NCBI GenBank assembly: GCA_012031335.1
Contig: JAAUTT010000316.1
Span: 1 to 5,943 of the forward strand
Length of the DNA stretch: 5,943 nucleotides
Reading direction: 5' to 3'
DNA from: Bacteroidales bacterium
GTDB taxonomy: Bacteria; Bacteroidota; Bacteroidia; Bacteroidales; JAAUTT01
Under the pieces are notes generated by a model, which was not told the origin of the DNA, ran no database searches, and worked only from the letters and a program-made list of their open reading frames with translations. This document shows positions 1-5,488 of the stretch, piece after piece (the stretch's first letter is position 1; every line of letters begins with the position of its first letter). The translations under genes were made by a program, and so were the position numbers.

Positions 1-205
1 AAAGGACCATCTTTTCCCAGTCCTTTATTTTAGTCCTTAATACAACGGATTGAAATCCGTAATTTTTAAGCGATACGGAATTGCTGACTTCACTGTTGGA
101 ATACACCATCTGCCAGTAATTTGCAGTTTTATCTTCCTTTTCTGTAGCACTCCACCAGTATCCGTAATATCCTTTCGATGCAAAAATATTGTATTGATTT
201 ATCAT
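1..205 (-). CDS. Partial FISUMP-like domain protein (C-terminal half of the domain), runs off left edge
   Basis: The minus strand is open from an ATG at 205 to the window edge (68 codons). The translation contains GYWWSATE, then NYWQMVY, and after alternating polar residues NYGFQSVVLRT. This order (WWS-T-E, a W-x-x-x-Y strand, then G-F-x-S-V near the end) is typical of the C-terminal half of the Fibrobacter succinogenes major paralogous (FISUMP) domain, common in exported Bacteroidota proteins of unknown role. An in-frame stop lies at 236-238, and the N-terminal half of the domain, usually about 100 residues more, was not found in any minus-strand frame upstream. The gene is therefore either a 5'-truncated remnant or has an unusual start at 205. 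There is no signal peptide, which a normal family member would have. The true C-terminus is outside the window. The family call is from memory of the motif and is moderately sure. Confidence 0.5.
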   Translation of the reverse strand, partial: MINQYNIFASKGYYGYWWSATEKEDKTANYWQMVYSNSEVSNSVSLKNYGFQSVVLRTKIKDWEKMVL

Positions 206-555
206 AACCTGTACTTTATGAGGGATTAACCTAATTTAGTCATAGCAATTTGATCAAGCGGGGTGTATATATAATATTGTTGTATTCACTTTCAGAAATG
301 ATATTATTACCCTAAATACTGAAGAGGATTTCATTTTAAACCGTAAAAATAAGAAGAACAATTAAGAAAGCCTGTGTTTGAGAAGCATTTGTTGCGTGTT
401 AATGCAAATTGAAGCTCAGCAATCCTTATTCAGCTTTTTTTAAGCAACGGATTAATTTTTTATTTTGTCGAAAAAGTATAAATTGGAGATTATGCTGTGA
501 TTAAAATCTTATCAAAGTCCGGCACTCAAAATTTAAACCATCTAAATTATCGCTT
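206..555. other. Intergenic stretch of 350 bases without a supported gene
   Basis: This AT-rich stretch separates two divergently read genes (the minus-strand fragment ending its open frame near 236 and the plus-strand gene at 556). All frames are broken by frequent stops, and neither strand shows recognisable protein motifs, a tRNA or a strong hairpin. It should hold the promoter of the DUF3795 gene, but the only reasonable Bacteroidota-type promoter match lies far upstream (249-279). No repeat or insertion-sequence end was seen that would explain the truncated neighbour. Confidence 0.5.
249..279 (+). promoter_or_regulatory. Weak candidate Bacteroidota-type promoter
   Basis: TTTG at 249-252 is followed, after exactly 19 bases, by TAATATTG at 272-279. 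The known Bacteroidota housekeeping promoter is TTTG, about 19 bases, TAnnTTTG, so the -7 element has one mismatch. It points toward the DUF3795 gene, but would imply a leader of roughly 270 bases. In DNA this AT-rich such a match can arise by chance, so it is a weak call. Confidence 0.2.
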
Positions 556-876
556 ATGGAAAAAATTATTGCCTGTTGTGGCATCAACTGCGCAGGTTGT
601 GATGCCCGAACCGCCACCTTACATGACGACAACGAACTCCGGTCCAAAACTGCCATTGCCTGGAGTGCGCAGTTCAATGCCGGTATTACTGCCGAAATGA
701 TCAACTGCACCGGCTGTCGCGAAGAGGGAGCCAAATTTTCACATTGCAGTCAATGTGAAATCCGAAAGTGCGTAAAGTCGCATAACTTCGAAACATGTGG
801 CGACTGCGATCAGCTTGGCAATTGCGAAATTGTAAAAACATACATCAATACGTTCCCGATGCACTGGATAATCTGA
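556..876 (+). CDS. DUF3795 cysteine-rich small protein, C-terminus frameshifted
   Basis: The product is a 106-residue cytoplasmic protein with 12 cysteines. They are grouped as CCGINCAGC (residues 7-15), NCTGC (50-54), HCSQCEIRKC (63-72) and ETCGDCDQLGNC (79-90). This spacing, with CxxCEIRKC in the middle, is the hallmark of DUF3795 proteins, widespread in Bacteroidota and anaerobes. The cysteines probably bind zinc or an iron-sulfur cluster; the function is not known. The start at 556 is chosen because the conserved CCGxNCxxC motif follows directly; no Shine-Dalgarno is visible, as is usual in this phylum. The last six residues (MHWII after FP) look wrong. In the -1 frame the DNA reads DALDNLKNLN and stops at 888-890, a family-like helical tail, so one base is probably missing near 855-858. 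The natural protein would be about 111 residues. Confidence 0.85.
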   Translation: MEKIIACCGINCAGCDARTATLHDDNELRSKTAIAWSAQFNAGITAEMINCTGCREEGAKFSHCSQCEIRKCVKSHNFETCGDCDQLGNCEIVKTYINTFPMHWII

Positions 877-890
877 AAAACCTGAATTAA
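858..890 (+). other. Out-of-frame native tail of the DUF3795 gene
   Basis: Reading from GAT at 858-860 gives D-A-L-D-N-L-K-N-L-N and then TAA at 888-890. Joined to the residues before it (TYINTFP) this yields a plausible amphipathic C-terminal helix, much like other DUF3795 proteins. The CCC run at 855-857 is the likely place of one missing base. Confidence 0.55.
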
Positions 891-957
891 GATATAGGGT
901 TAACCTTCAGCCGTGTTGAATACGACTAAAGCATTTAAAAGCCACCTTCAAAAAATA

Positions 958-993
958 AAAACTGAGAGTAGTCGCGTGTCTACTCTCAGTTTT
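958..993. terminator. Bidirectional intrinsic terminator between convergent genes
   Basis: A 14-bp perfect stem (958-971 pairs with 980-993; core ACTGAGAGTAG / CTACTCTCAGT) closes an 8-base loop at 972-979. On the minus strand the stem is followed by a strong T-rich tract (complement of the A-rich run at 951-960), making a good terminator about 95 bases after the stop of the M4 protease gene. On the plus strand the stem ends in TTTT, serving the DUF3795 gene that ends at 876 or 890. Placement between two convergent genes supports use in both directions. Confidence 0.8.
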
Positions 994-1086
994 ATGTCTA
1001 AATTCTCACCTATAAAATTACCCGTGTTGTCCCTTGATTTTCAACAAATAATTAAACAATCTGGTATTAAGATTCTTTCTAATGAT

Positions 1087-1287
1087 TTACTCCTTTACAA
1101 TTTTCATCTGAAAGACTGATTTTCCTGCTTCTACTTTAACCAGGTATAATCCGCTTTTTAATCCAGACATATCAACGTTTTTACCCGAGCTTGCTTTGCT
1201 GAGTAATTTCCCTTCGAGAGACCATACCGAAATCGCCAGTTTATCTTCAGGGGTATCAATCTCAATATTTAACGTATATCCTTTACC
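1087..1287 (-). CDS. M4 protease, out-of-frame T9SS type A sorting domain
   Basis: Continuing in the -1 frame from GGT at 1287-1285 gives 66 residues and TAA at 1087-1089. They join VYPNP of the preceding frame to GKGYTLNIEI, then ISVWSLEGKLL, then LKSGLYLVKVEAGKSVFQMK, ending IVKE. This is the standard C-terminal type IX sorting domain (Por_Secre_tail): YPNP start, a G-x-x-L strand, the SGLYLVKV strand and a short basic end. The signal sends the protein through the T9SS and is normally removed by the sortase PorU, with anchoring to A-LPS in many species. There is no independent start; the segment is part of the protease gene and was cut off by one missing base in CCCGG. Confidence 0.8.
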   Translation of the reverse strand, partial: GKGYTLNIEIDTPEDKLAISVWSLEGKLLSKASSGKNVDMSGLKSGLYLVKVEAGKSVFQMKIVKE

Positions 1288-3575
1288 GGGTTGGGGTAAA
1301 CCATTATTTTATTTTCGATATTCTCCACTCTTGTAGTGTTTGAAACAGTGATATATCCTGTTTTCGTAACCGAATTATTCCCGTATGCATTGGTAACTTT
1401 AAGTGTAACCGAGTAAATCCCCGGAGTATTATATGTTACCAGTGGGTTTTGTTGTGTTGACGAAGATGGAGTTCCCGAAGGGAAGGTCCATTGCCAGGCA
1501 GTGGGTTCGTTTTCCGAAAGATCGCTGAATTGGATAGAAAGTGGAGCTTTTCCGCTTTTATAACTTGCCGTAAAATTGGCATTGGGACCAAAGCCCAAAA
1601 CACGTGTACCTGTGGCATAGTAAACCGGCCACTGCGCCTGGTCAACCAAAATAGATGCTTCGCCTGATGCTGAGATTTTATCTGCACCAAGTCCTATAAC
1701 GCCTACCACTTGCTCATCGTCCATATTATAAGCATTAAAGGCAAGTTTATTATCCAATTTCGAAAAAGAAGGATAACCTAAAGTGGTATTTTCGTAGATG
1801 ACATTTAAGGTCATATTTTCGATGTTCAAGCCCAGAATGTCGTATTCATCGGTTCCTTCATCCCAGTAATCAAAAGCGATGATATAAGGTGAATTCTTTG
1901 AAAACACCGGATTTCCTATACTTACATTTTCAGGGAGGGAGCCATAAAGCTTAACAATTTCTCCATCGGCAAATTTGTCGGCTTTACTATCCCAGATATG
2001 GATTAAACCAATATCCCAGTAATTTATGCTGTCGCCCGTGGTTGAAACAAAACTGTTAAAAGAATCGAAAATAATATACTCACCTGTATGATCGAATTCA
2101 ATGGCATCGGCAAACAAAACACCTCCTGACTTCAGATTTTCCTGGGTGGTAGGGTTATACAAATAGAACTGAGCCCATTGCTGACCCTCAAAATCATACA
2201 CGTAGATGGAAGTATCAATATCTGTGCTTATAGCTGCAAGCCGCTTTCCATCGCGCGAAATCGCAACATTGTCCCACATAGCATCGGGCGATACTTCCGA
2301 TTCCTCGTGGGCTGCAGTTTTCAGGTTTACGGCTTTAATCCTATCGTTGTCCGATACAAAATATGCAAAATTGCCTTCATCGGTTACGCTAACCTTTCCT
2401 TTCATAAGGGTGGTGGTAAGAGCAACAAACGATGTCCCCAGAACCGATGACCGATAGAGTGTATTGCTGTTATCAGGGTCAACATCGTAAGTTAAGAGGT
2501 AGTCCTGCCCGGGATTTTCAGGATACGATTCGGCAGGTTGTGTTTGTTCTTCCTTATAAATGCCAACAGTATCAAAAGCTTCATTCGCTTTGGTTACTTC
2601 ATTGGAGTTTTCGCCATATAAATCTGTTGCCGATTGTACAATGGCTTGCCGGAGATCGATAAACTGCGAAAAACGGTTTAAGTAACTTGTAAGTGCGCGG
2701 TAAAAAACTTTTTCGGCTTTTTCGCGGGTAACAGCTGTAGCATAAAGGTAATAAGCATAGTTAACTATTCCACTGTTAACATGCACGCCGCCATTATCAG
2801 AAGATCCGGTATACACTTCCGACATATGCTTTGGCTGCCATCCCGGGTCGTTTAGCGAGGATCCGCCGTTATGCGGGTCCGACATGTCCCTTAACCTACC
2901 TGTTGGGATAAAAGTAGTTTTTGTTACATCTTCGCCTATATACCAGTTTTTGCGTTCGGCCATTGAGCCAAAATTATCGGCATAGGCCTCGTTAATTGCA
3001 CCCGATTGACCTTCGTATTCAAGGTTTGCGGTATTCCCTATTACACCATGTCCCAACTCATGAGCCGAAACATCCAACGCTCCGGCAAGAGGTTTAAAAT
3101 AGTCGCCACCGTTCCCGTAAAATGCTGCTTTGCCGTTCCAGAAAGCGTTCTCCATGCTGGCTCCATCTTCTTCGGCAACATTTATAAAGGAAATTATACT
3201 TCCACCTCCGCCATTAATGGAGTTTCGATTAAATGTATTTTTGAGATACTTATATGCATGTAAAGCATTATAATGGGCCGACACAGCTGCTTTGTTGGTC
3301 CAGGAGTTGTTGGTTGAGGTGATCTGGCTGTATTTAAGATCTGCAGTAGAAGTATTCTCAGCATCGAGTGTCAGGATATAACCATCGTTTTTAGTTGTAT
3401 TATACATTGACTGAGTAATATCCATCAGGTAATATTTTCCGTTTTCGAGGTAGGTGTTAATGGCTTGCTGAACACCGTTAAGGTCAAGTGCATTGGCGGT
3501 TACCGGGCCATCGTATTGAGTATTGTTTGCTTTTTCAGAATATTGCCATTGGTGGCATCCACAAAATATATCCAT
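1269..3575 (-). CDS. M4 protease, catalytic domain, PD40-like repeats and PKD domain
   Basis: The frame is open for 768 codons, but its first 15 residues are a shadow of the PepSY end; true coding begins at GCA (3530-3528). The M4 domain shows NAFWNGKAAFYG (143-154), the zinc site HELGH (172-176) with catalytic Glu173, the third zinc ligand Glu196 in GAINEAYAD (20 residues after His176, as in thermolysin), and DNGGVHVNSG (260-269) with Asp260 and His265 matching thermolysin Asp226 and His231. The domain ends at NEAFDTVGIY (331-340). All key residues are present, so the enzyme should be active. Residues about 390-640 hold at least five PD40/TolB-like strands (around 397, 437, 492, 555 and 602), an uncommon insert for this family. 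Residues 664-746 form a PKD domain (PLSIQFSDLS, WQWTFPSG, PGIYSVTLKVTN). The frame breaks after VYPNP (759-763), just as the T9SS domain starts. Confidence 0.9.
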   Translation of the reverse strand: MDIFCGCHQWQYSEKANNTQYDGPVTANALDLNGVQQAINTYLENGKYYLMDITQSMYNTTKNDGYILTLDAENTSTADLKYSQITSTNNSWTNKAAVSAHYNALHAYKYLKNTFNRNSINGGGGSIISFINVAEEDGASMENAFWNGKAAFYGNGGDYFKPLAGALDVSAHELGHGVIGNTANLEYEGQSGAINEAYADNFGSMAERKNWYIGEDVTKTTFIPTGRLRDMSDPHNGGSSLNDPGWQPKHMSEVYTGSSDNGGVHVNSGIVNYAYYLYATAVTREKAEKVFYRALTSYLNRFSQFIDLRQAIVQSATDLYGENSNEVTKANEAFDTVGIYKEEQTQPAESYPENPGQDYLLTYDVDPDNSNTLYRSSVLGTSFVALTTTLMKGKVSVTDEGNFAYFVSDNDRIKAVNLKTAAHEESEVSPDAMWDNVAISRDGKRLAAISTDIDTSIYVYDFEGQQWAQFYLYNPTTQENLKSGGVLFADAIEFDHTGEYIIFDSFNSFVSTTGDSINYWDIGLIHIWDSKADKFADGEIVKLYGSLPENVSIGNPVFSKNSPYIIAFDYWDEGTDEYDILGLNIENMTLNVIYENTTLGYPSFSKLDNKLAFNAYNMDDEQVVGVIGLGADKISASGEASILVDQAQWPVYYATGTRVLGFGPNANFTASYKSGKAPLSIQFSDLSENEPTAWQWTFPSGTPSSSTQQNPLVTYNTPGIYSVTLKVTNAYGNNSVTKTGYITVSNTTRVENIENKIMVYPNPVKDIR

Positions 3576-4321
3576 TCCTCGAGAAAATTCGGACGGATAG
3601 TTATTTGGTAGGTCAAAGAAAATGTGTTAAAACTTTTTGGTATTTGGAAAATAACAGTGTCGACCTTCGGGCCATAATAATCCAGAAGCCTTTGGTATTC
3701 AGGAGAAAGATCCATTACTTTTGTCAGTTTACCAAGATCGGATTTGACAATATTAACCGCCTCATCCTTACCAATTATGGGGTTTGTATCGATATTACTT
3801 TGGATAACGGCGTACCGGCCATTCATTATTTCGTTTTTGTCTGAAAAGTGGAGGTAGAAATCGGAATTATAAACTTTAACACCTTTATACCTTTGATTGT
3901 AGCGGATATGGACATGGCCAAGTTCGTCCTCTGAATTCGAGGCAATTGTAAAACTATTGGCAGGATCTGAAATTTTTAGCTCCGTTTTCGCCTTTTCCAA
4001 AAAAGCGTGGCCTTTTTGGGTTGGACTTAATGCTGATGCAGATTTTAAACTACCTGCAGGTTTAACAATAAAAACTGACTTAACCGAATCCTGGGTTTTC
4101 AGATTTTTGGGAAAAGAGGCTGAGCTTGCTGATTTGTAGGGAGAAATGCTGAGAGAGGCTGATTTTAGCTGATTCTGTCCGGTAATCCTTTGGGCTTTGA
4201 AGGAGGGAGTGTGATGGACCGCAGCTTTTAATTGTTTTTTGTTTTTTAAAACTGGTGTTTGTGCATGTGCAGTTGTGAACAAAAAGGCAAAAAGTAAGGA
4301 TAGGGGTAAAAATCTAATCAT
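3500..4321 (-). CDS. M4 protease, N-terminal part: signal peptide, FTP and PepSY propeptide
   Basis: This frame encodes 273 residues. Residues 1-20 are a signal peptide (MIRF, hydrophobic core LLFAFLF, likely cut AHA|Q). Residues 21-97 are a basic Lys/Ser linker with three KSAS repeats (53-56, 63-66, 93-96). Residues about 130-172 match the fungalysin/thermolysin propeptide (FTP): GHVHIRYNQRYKGVKVYNSD, then a strand ending NGRY. Residues about 184-263 match PepSY, beginning GKDEAV and ending WIYFVDATNGNIL, the classic end of an M4 prodomain. Such propeptides act as folding chaperone and inhibitor until autoprocessing. After KK (263-264) the frame runs into nine unrelated residues and a stop at 3500, while the M4 domain continues in the -1 frame. 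The start at 4321 is supported by the signal peptide directly behind it. It begins 4 nt after the upstream gene's stop, suggesting translational coupling. Confidence 0.9.
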   Translation of the reverse strand: MIRFLPLSLLFAFLFTTAHAQTPVLKNKKQLKAAVHHTPSFKAQRITGQNQLKSASLSISPYKSASSASFPKNLKTQDSVKSVFIVKPAGSLKSASALSPTQKGHAFLEKAKTELKISDPANSFTIASNSEDELGHVHIRYNQRYKGVKVYNSDFYLHFSDKNEIMNGRYAVIQSNIDTNPIIGKDEAVNIVKSDLGKLTKVMDLSPEYQRLLDYYGPKVDTVIFQIPKSFNTFSLTYQITIRPNFLEEWIYFVDATNGNILKKQTILNTMAR

Positions 4322-4325
4322 ATAA

Positions 4326-4715
4326 TTAATTTTTAATCAGAGACAATAAATAACCATGAAGTTTTTGATATGCTGGAGATAATTGATGGTCGTCGGCCCA
4401 GATAATTTGTCGTTTTAGTGTATCCTTTTGGAGTTCAATATAGCGCGAAATGTTACCGGGATTGCTTAGGGGCTGCTCCAGAAAACCAGTTTCCTTTATT
4501 AAATGATAAACACTGTCGACTTTGATTGCAGGTAATTTTTTTAATAGTTCGGGAGTTGCATTTTCTTTGGGTTGTTTTAATAATTCTCCCTTCTCATTAA
4601 ATGTATAAACCGGGTTAATATTTGTAAACCCTCCAGTTTTACCAAATGTAATTGTGAAAGCTGGTATAGTATTTATTTTGCTTTTCTTACTTCCGCCGCA
4701 CATTGAAAATAGCAT
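4326..4715 (-). CDS. Emfourin-like putative M4 protease inhibitor, predicted lipoprotein (start probably upstream at 4753)
   Basis: The open frame encodes 129 residues. It resembles emfourin, the small inhibitor of M4 (protealysin-type) proteases: a first strand ITFGKTGGF (22-30) with the Gly-Gly-Phe motif, a middle helix VDSVYHLIKETGFLEQP (66-82) ending in the F-L-x-x-P turn, a strand ISRYIEL (89-95), a strand QIIWADD (103-109), and a closing helix YQKLHGYLLSLI (116-127). The family call is from memory of this pattern, not from a search. Its place, 4 nt before an M4 protease gene on the same strand, fits an inhibitor. Cys6 followed by GGSKKS, after a hydrophobic stretch, looks like a lipoprotein site, although Met at -1 is atypical. 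The visible start lacks the basic end of a signal peptide; restoring one base in the run at 4719-4723 joins it to MKIKIYALLFF, starting at 4753, giving 142 residues. That start is likely right. Confidence 0.65.
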   Translation of the reverse strand: MLFSMCGGSKKSKINTIPAFTITFGKTGGFTNINPVYTFNEKGELLKQPKENATPELLKKLPAIKVDSVYHLIKETGFLEQPLSNPGNISRYIELQKDTLKRQIIWADDHQLSPAYQKLHGYLLSLIKN

Positions 4716-4753
4716 GGCAAAAAGAAGAGGAGTGCATAAATTTTTATTTTCAT
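4716..4753 (-). other. Out-of-frame signal-peptide start of the emfourin-like gene
   Basis: ATG at 4753-4751 opens MKIKIYALLFFL, a typical basic then hydrophobic signal-peptide start, but this frame stops after 26 codons. One extra T in the T5 run (complement of 4719-4723) makes it read MKIKIYALLFFFA and flow into MLFSMCGGS of the downstream frame, giving a complete lipoprotein signal with Cys at residue 19. The promoter-like element at 4792-4799, some 40 bases upstream, also favours this start. Confidence 0.6.
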
Positions 4754-4791
4754 AAACTGGAATAAGTTTGTTTTGTCAGACGGAAACATAA

Positions 4792-4799
4792 CAAAAGTA
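4792..4799 (-). promoter_or_regulatory. Bacteroidota -7 element for the inhibitor-protease operon
   Basis: On the minus strand the bases read TACTTTTG, an exact match to TAnnTTTG. The expected start of transcription would be around 4785, leaving a leader of about 30 bases before ATG at 4753. No good TTTG stands 19 bases upstream (the bases there read TATT), so the -33 part is poor. It is the only promoter-like match seen directly before the two-gene operon. Confidence 0.4.
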
Positions 4800-4815
4800 T
4801 GGAATTATAGTTGCT

Positions 4816-4846
4816 AAAAATATACCGAAAAAGGGGAAATATTTTT
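4816..4846 (-). terminator. Weak AT-rich hairpin after the DUF1287 gene
   Basis: AAAAATAT at 4816-4823 pairs with ATATTTTT at 4839-4846 around a 15-base loop in which a CC/GG pair may extend the stem. It lies about 40 bases after the DUF1287 stop and before the next promoter. On the minus strand it ends in a T run, so it could act as an intrinsic terminator. The stem is almost only A-T pairs, so it is marginal. Confidence 0.3.
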
Positions 4847-4884
4847 GGGATAATCTGGCAGCTATGCAAAAGTTCACGAAGAGG

Positions 4885-5469
4885 TTATTTATGATAAGTA
4901 TAATGACCAATAATTTTGTATCTGAAAAGAACATCTTCCAGGACCTGACCAGCACCGATGTTATGAACAATCATAAACCGCGATCCGTCAGCCGATTTTT
5001 TGTTAACTACCAAACCGATATGTGTTATACTCCCCCCAAGATTCCAGCACACAATATCGCCCGGGTCATAATCACCGGGATTTAAAGTTACAGGCTTAAC
5101 GCTCCCGTGTCGTTTAAAAAATACCATCAGATTCGGTACCCGGCGATGATCAATGTTGGTATCAGGTTTTTTAAGTCCCCAAATTTTGGGGTATGTGGAA
5201 AAGTTAACCTTCATATCTTCATGAACTTCTTTTTGGAGGTCGATACCCAGTTTACGGTAAGCCCTGATTATAACATCGGTGCAAACTCCCTTGTTGCTGG
5301 GAACATCGCCGTTTGGATAGGATATTTTAAAATACGCCGGGTCGTACATTACTTTCTGTTTGGTTAGTTCAAGGGCTGCGTCCGATAATTTTCCTGCAAA
5401 GGTTTGCTGTGCATACAATACCAGGGCCGGCGATATCAGAAAGAGCAGAATGAAAAATGTTTTTCTCAT
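4885..5469 (-). CDS. DUF1287 family exported protein, NlpC/P60-like fold
   Basis: The product is 194 residues and intact. Residues 1-20 are a signal peptide (MRKTFFILLFLISPALVLYA, likely cut at YA|Q), so the protein acts in the periplasm or outside. The body carries DUF1287 signatures: YPNGDVP (51-57), GVCTDVIIRAYRKLGIDLQ (61-79), PDTNIDHRRVPNL (102-114), PGDIVCW (136-142), THIGLV (149-154), VHNIG (168-172) and IIGHY (186-190). Cys63 and His150, with His169 or Asn170, form a pattern like the Cys/His sites of NlpC/P60 cysteine peptidases, which often cut peptidoglycan peptides; the activity of this family has not been established as far as I know. The start is fixed by the signal peptide. It lies 19 nt after the ferredoxin gene on the same strand, so the two are probably co-transcribed. 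Confidence 0.85.
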   Translation of the reverse strand: MRKTFFILLFLISPALVLYAQQTFAGKLSDAALELTKQKVMYDPAYFKISYPNGDVPSNKGVCTDVIIRAYRKLGIDLQKEVHEDMKVNFSTYPKIWGLKKPDTNIDHRRVPNLMVFFKRHGSVKPVTLNPGDYDPGDIVCWNLGGSITHIGLVVNKKSADGSRFMIVHNIGAGQVLEDVLFRYKIIGHYTYHK

Positions 5470-5488
5470 GTATGACTATGTTGATACC

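Larger units (their letters stand above)
1087..4321 (-). pseudogene. Full-length M4 (thermolysin-family) metalloprotease with T9SS sorting domain, broken by two apparent frameshifts
   Basis: Three minus-strand reading frames together encode one multidomain secreted protease. With one base restored at 3531-3535 and one at about 1286-1290, the length becomes exactly 1079 codons including TAA at 1087-1089, i.e. 1078 residues. Domain order in the restored protein: signal peptide 1-20; Lys/Ser-rich linker 21-97; FTP propeptide about 130-172; PepSY about 184-263; M4 catalytic domain about 270-590 with HELGH at 421-425; PD40/TolB-like repeats about 640-890; PKD 913-995; T9SS type A sorting domain about 1001-1078. 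The protein should be exported by Sec, carried over the outer membrane by the T9SS, and activated by removal of the propeptide. It is the second gene of an apparent operon with the emfourin-like gene upstream (4-nt gap). Labelled pseudogene because the frame is broken as given; sequencing error is at least as likely as true inactivation. Confidence 0.65.

Noticed and set aside
45..60. Short perfect palindrome ACGGATT-GA-AATCCGT
   Set aside because: It sits inside the FISUMP-like coding fragment, has only a 2-base gap (poor hairpin), and has no second copy in the window; no support for an operator.
463..486. TTTTG followed by TAAATTGG before the DUF3795 gene as a promoter
   Set aside because: The gap between the elements is about 11 bases, far from the 19 expected, and the second element matches poorly.
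913..1119. Plus-strand 68-codon frame in the spacer after DUF3795
   Set aside because: It runs across the terminator hairpin and the antisense of the T9SS domain, with no motif; treated as chance.
1436..1690. Minus-strand 84-codon frame inside the PKD region
   Set aside because: It lies fully inside the M4 protease gene in a different frame and its composition is unlike a real protein; a shadow frame.
3536..3575. Independent start of the M4 catalytic frame at the Met at 3575
   Set aside because: The first 15 residues are the antiphase reading of the PepSY end (WIYFVDATNGN in the other frame); no start signal and no family similarity there.
4776..4970. Minus-strand 64-codon hydrophobic open frame overlapping the end of the DUF1287 gene
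   Set aside because: Nearly half of it lies in another frame of the well-supported DUF1287 gene, the rest is the AT-rich spacer, and it has no start context or recognisable motif; hydrophobicity is expected from T-rich DNA.
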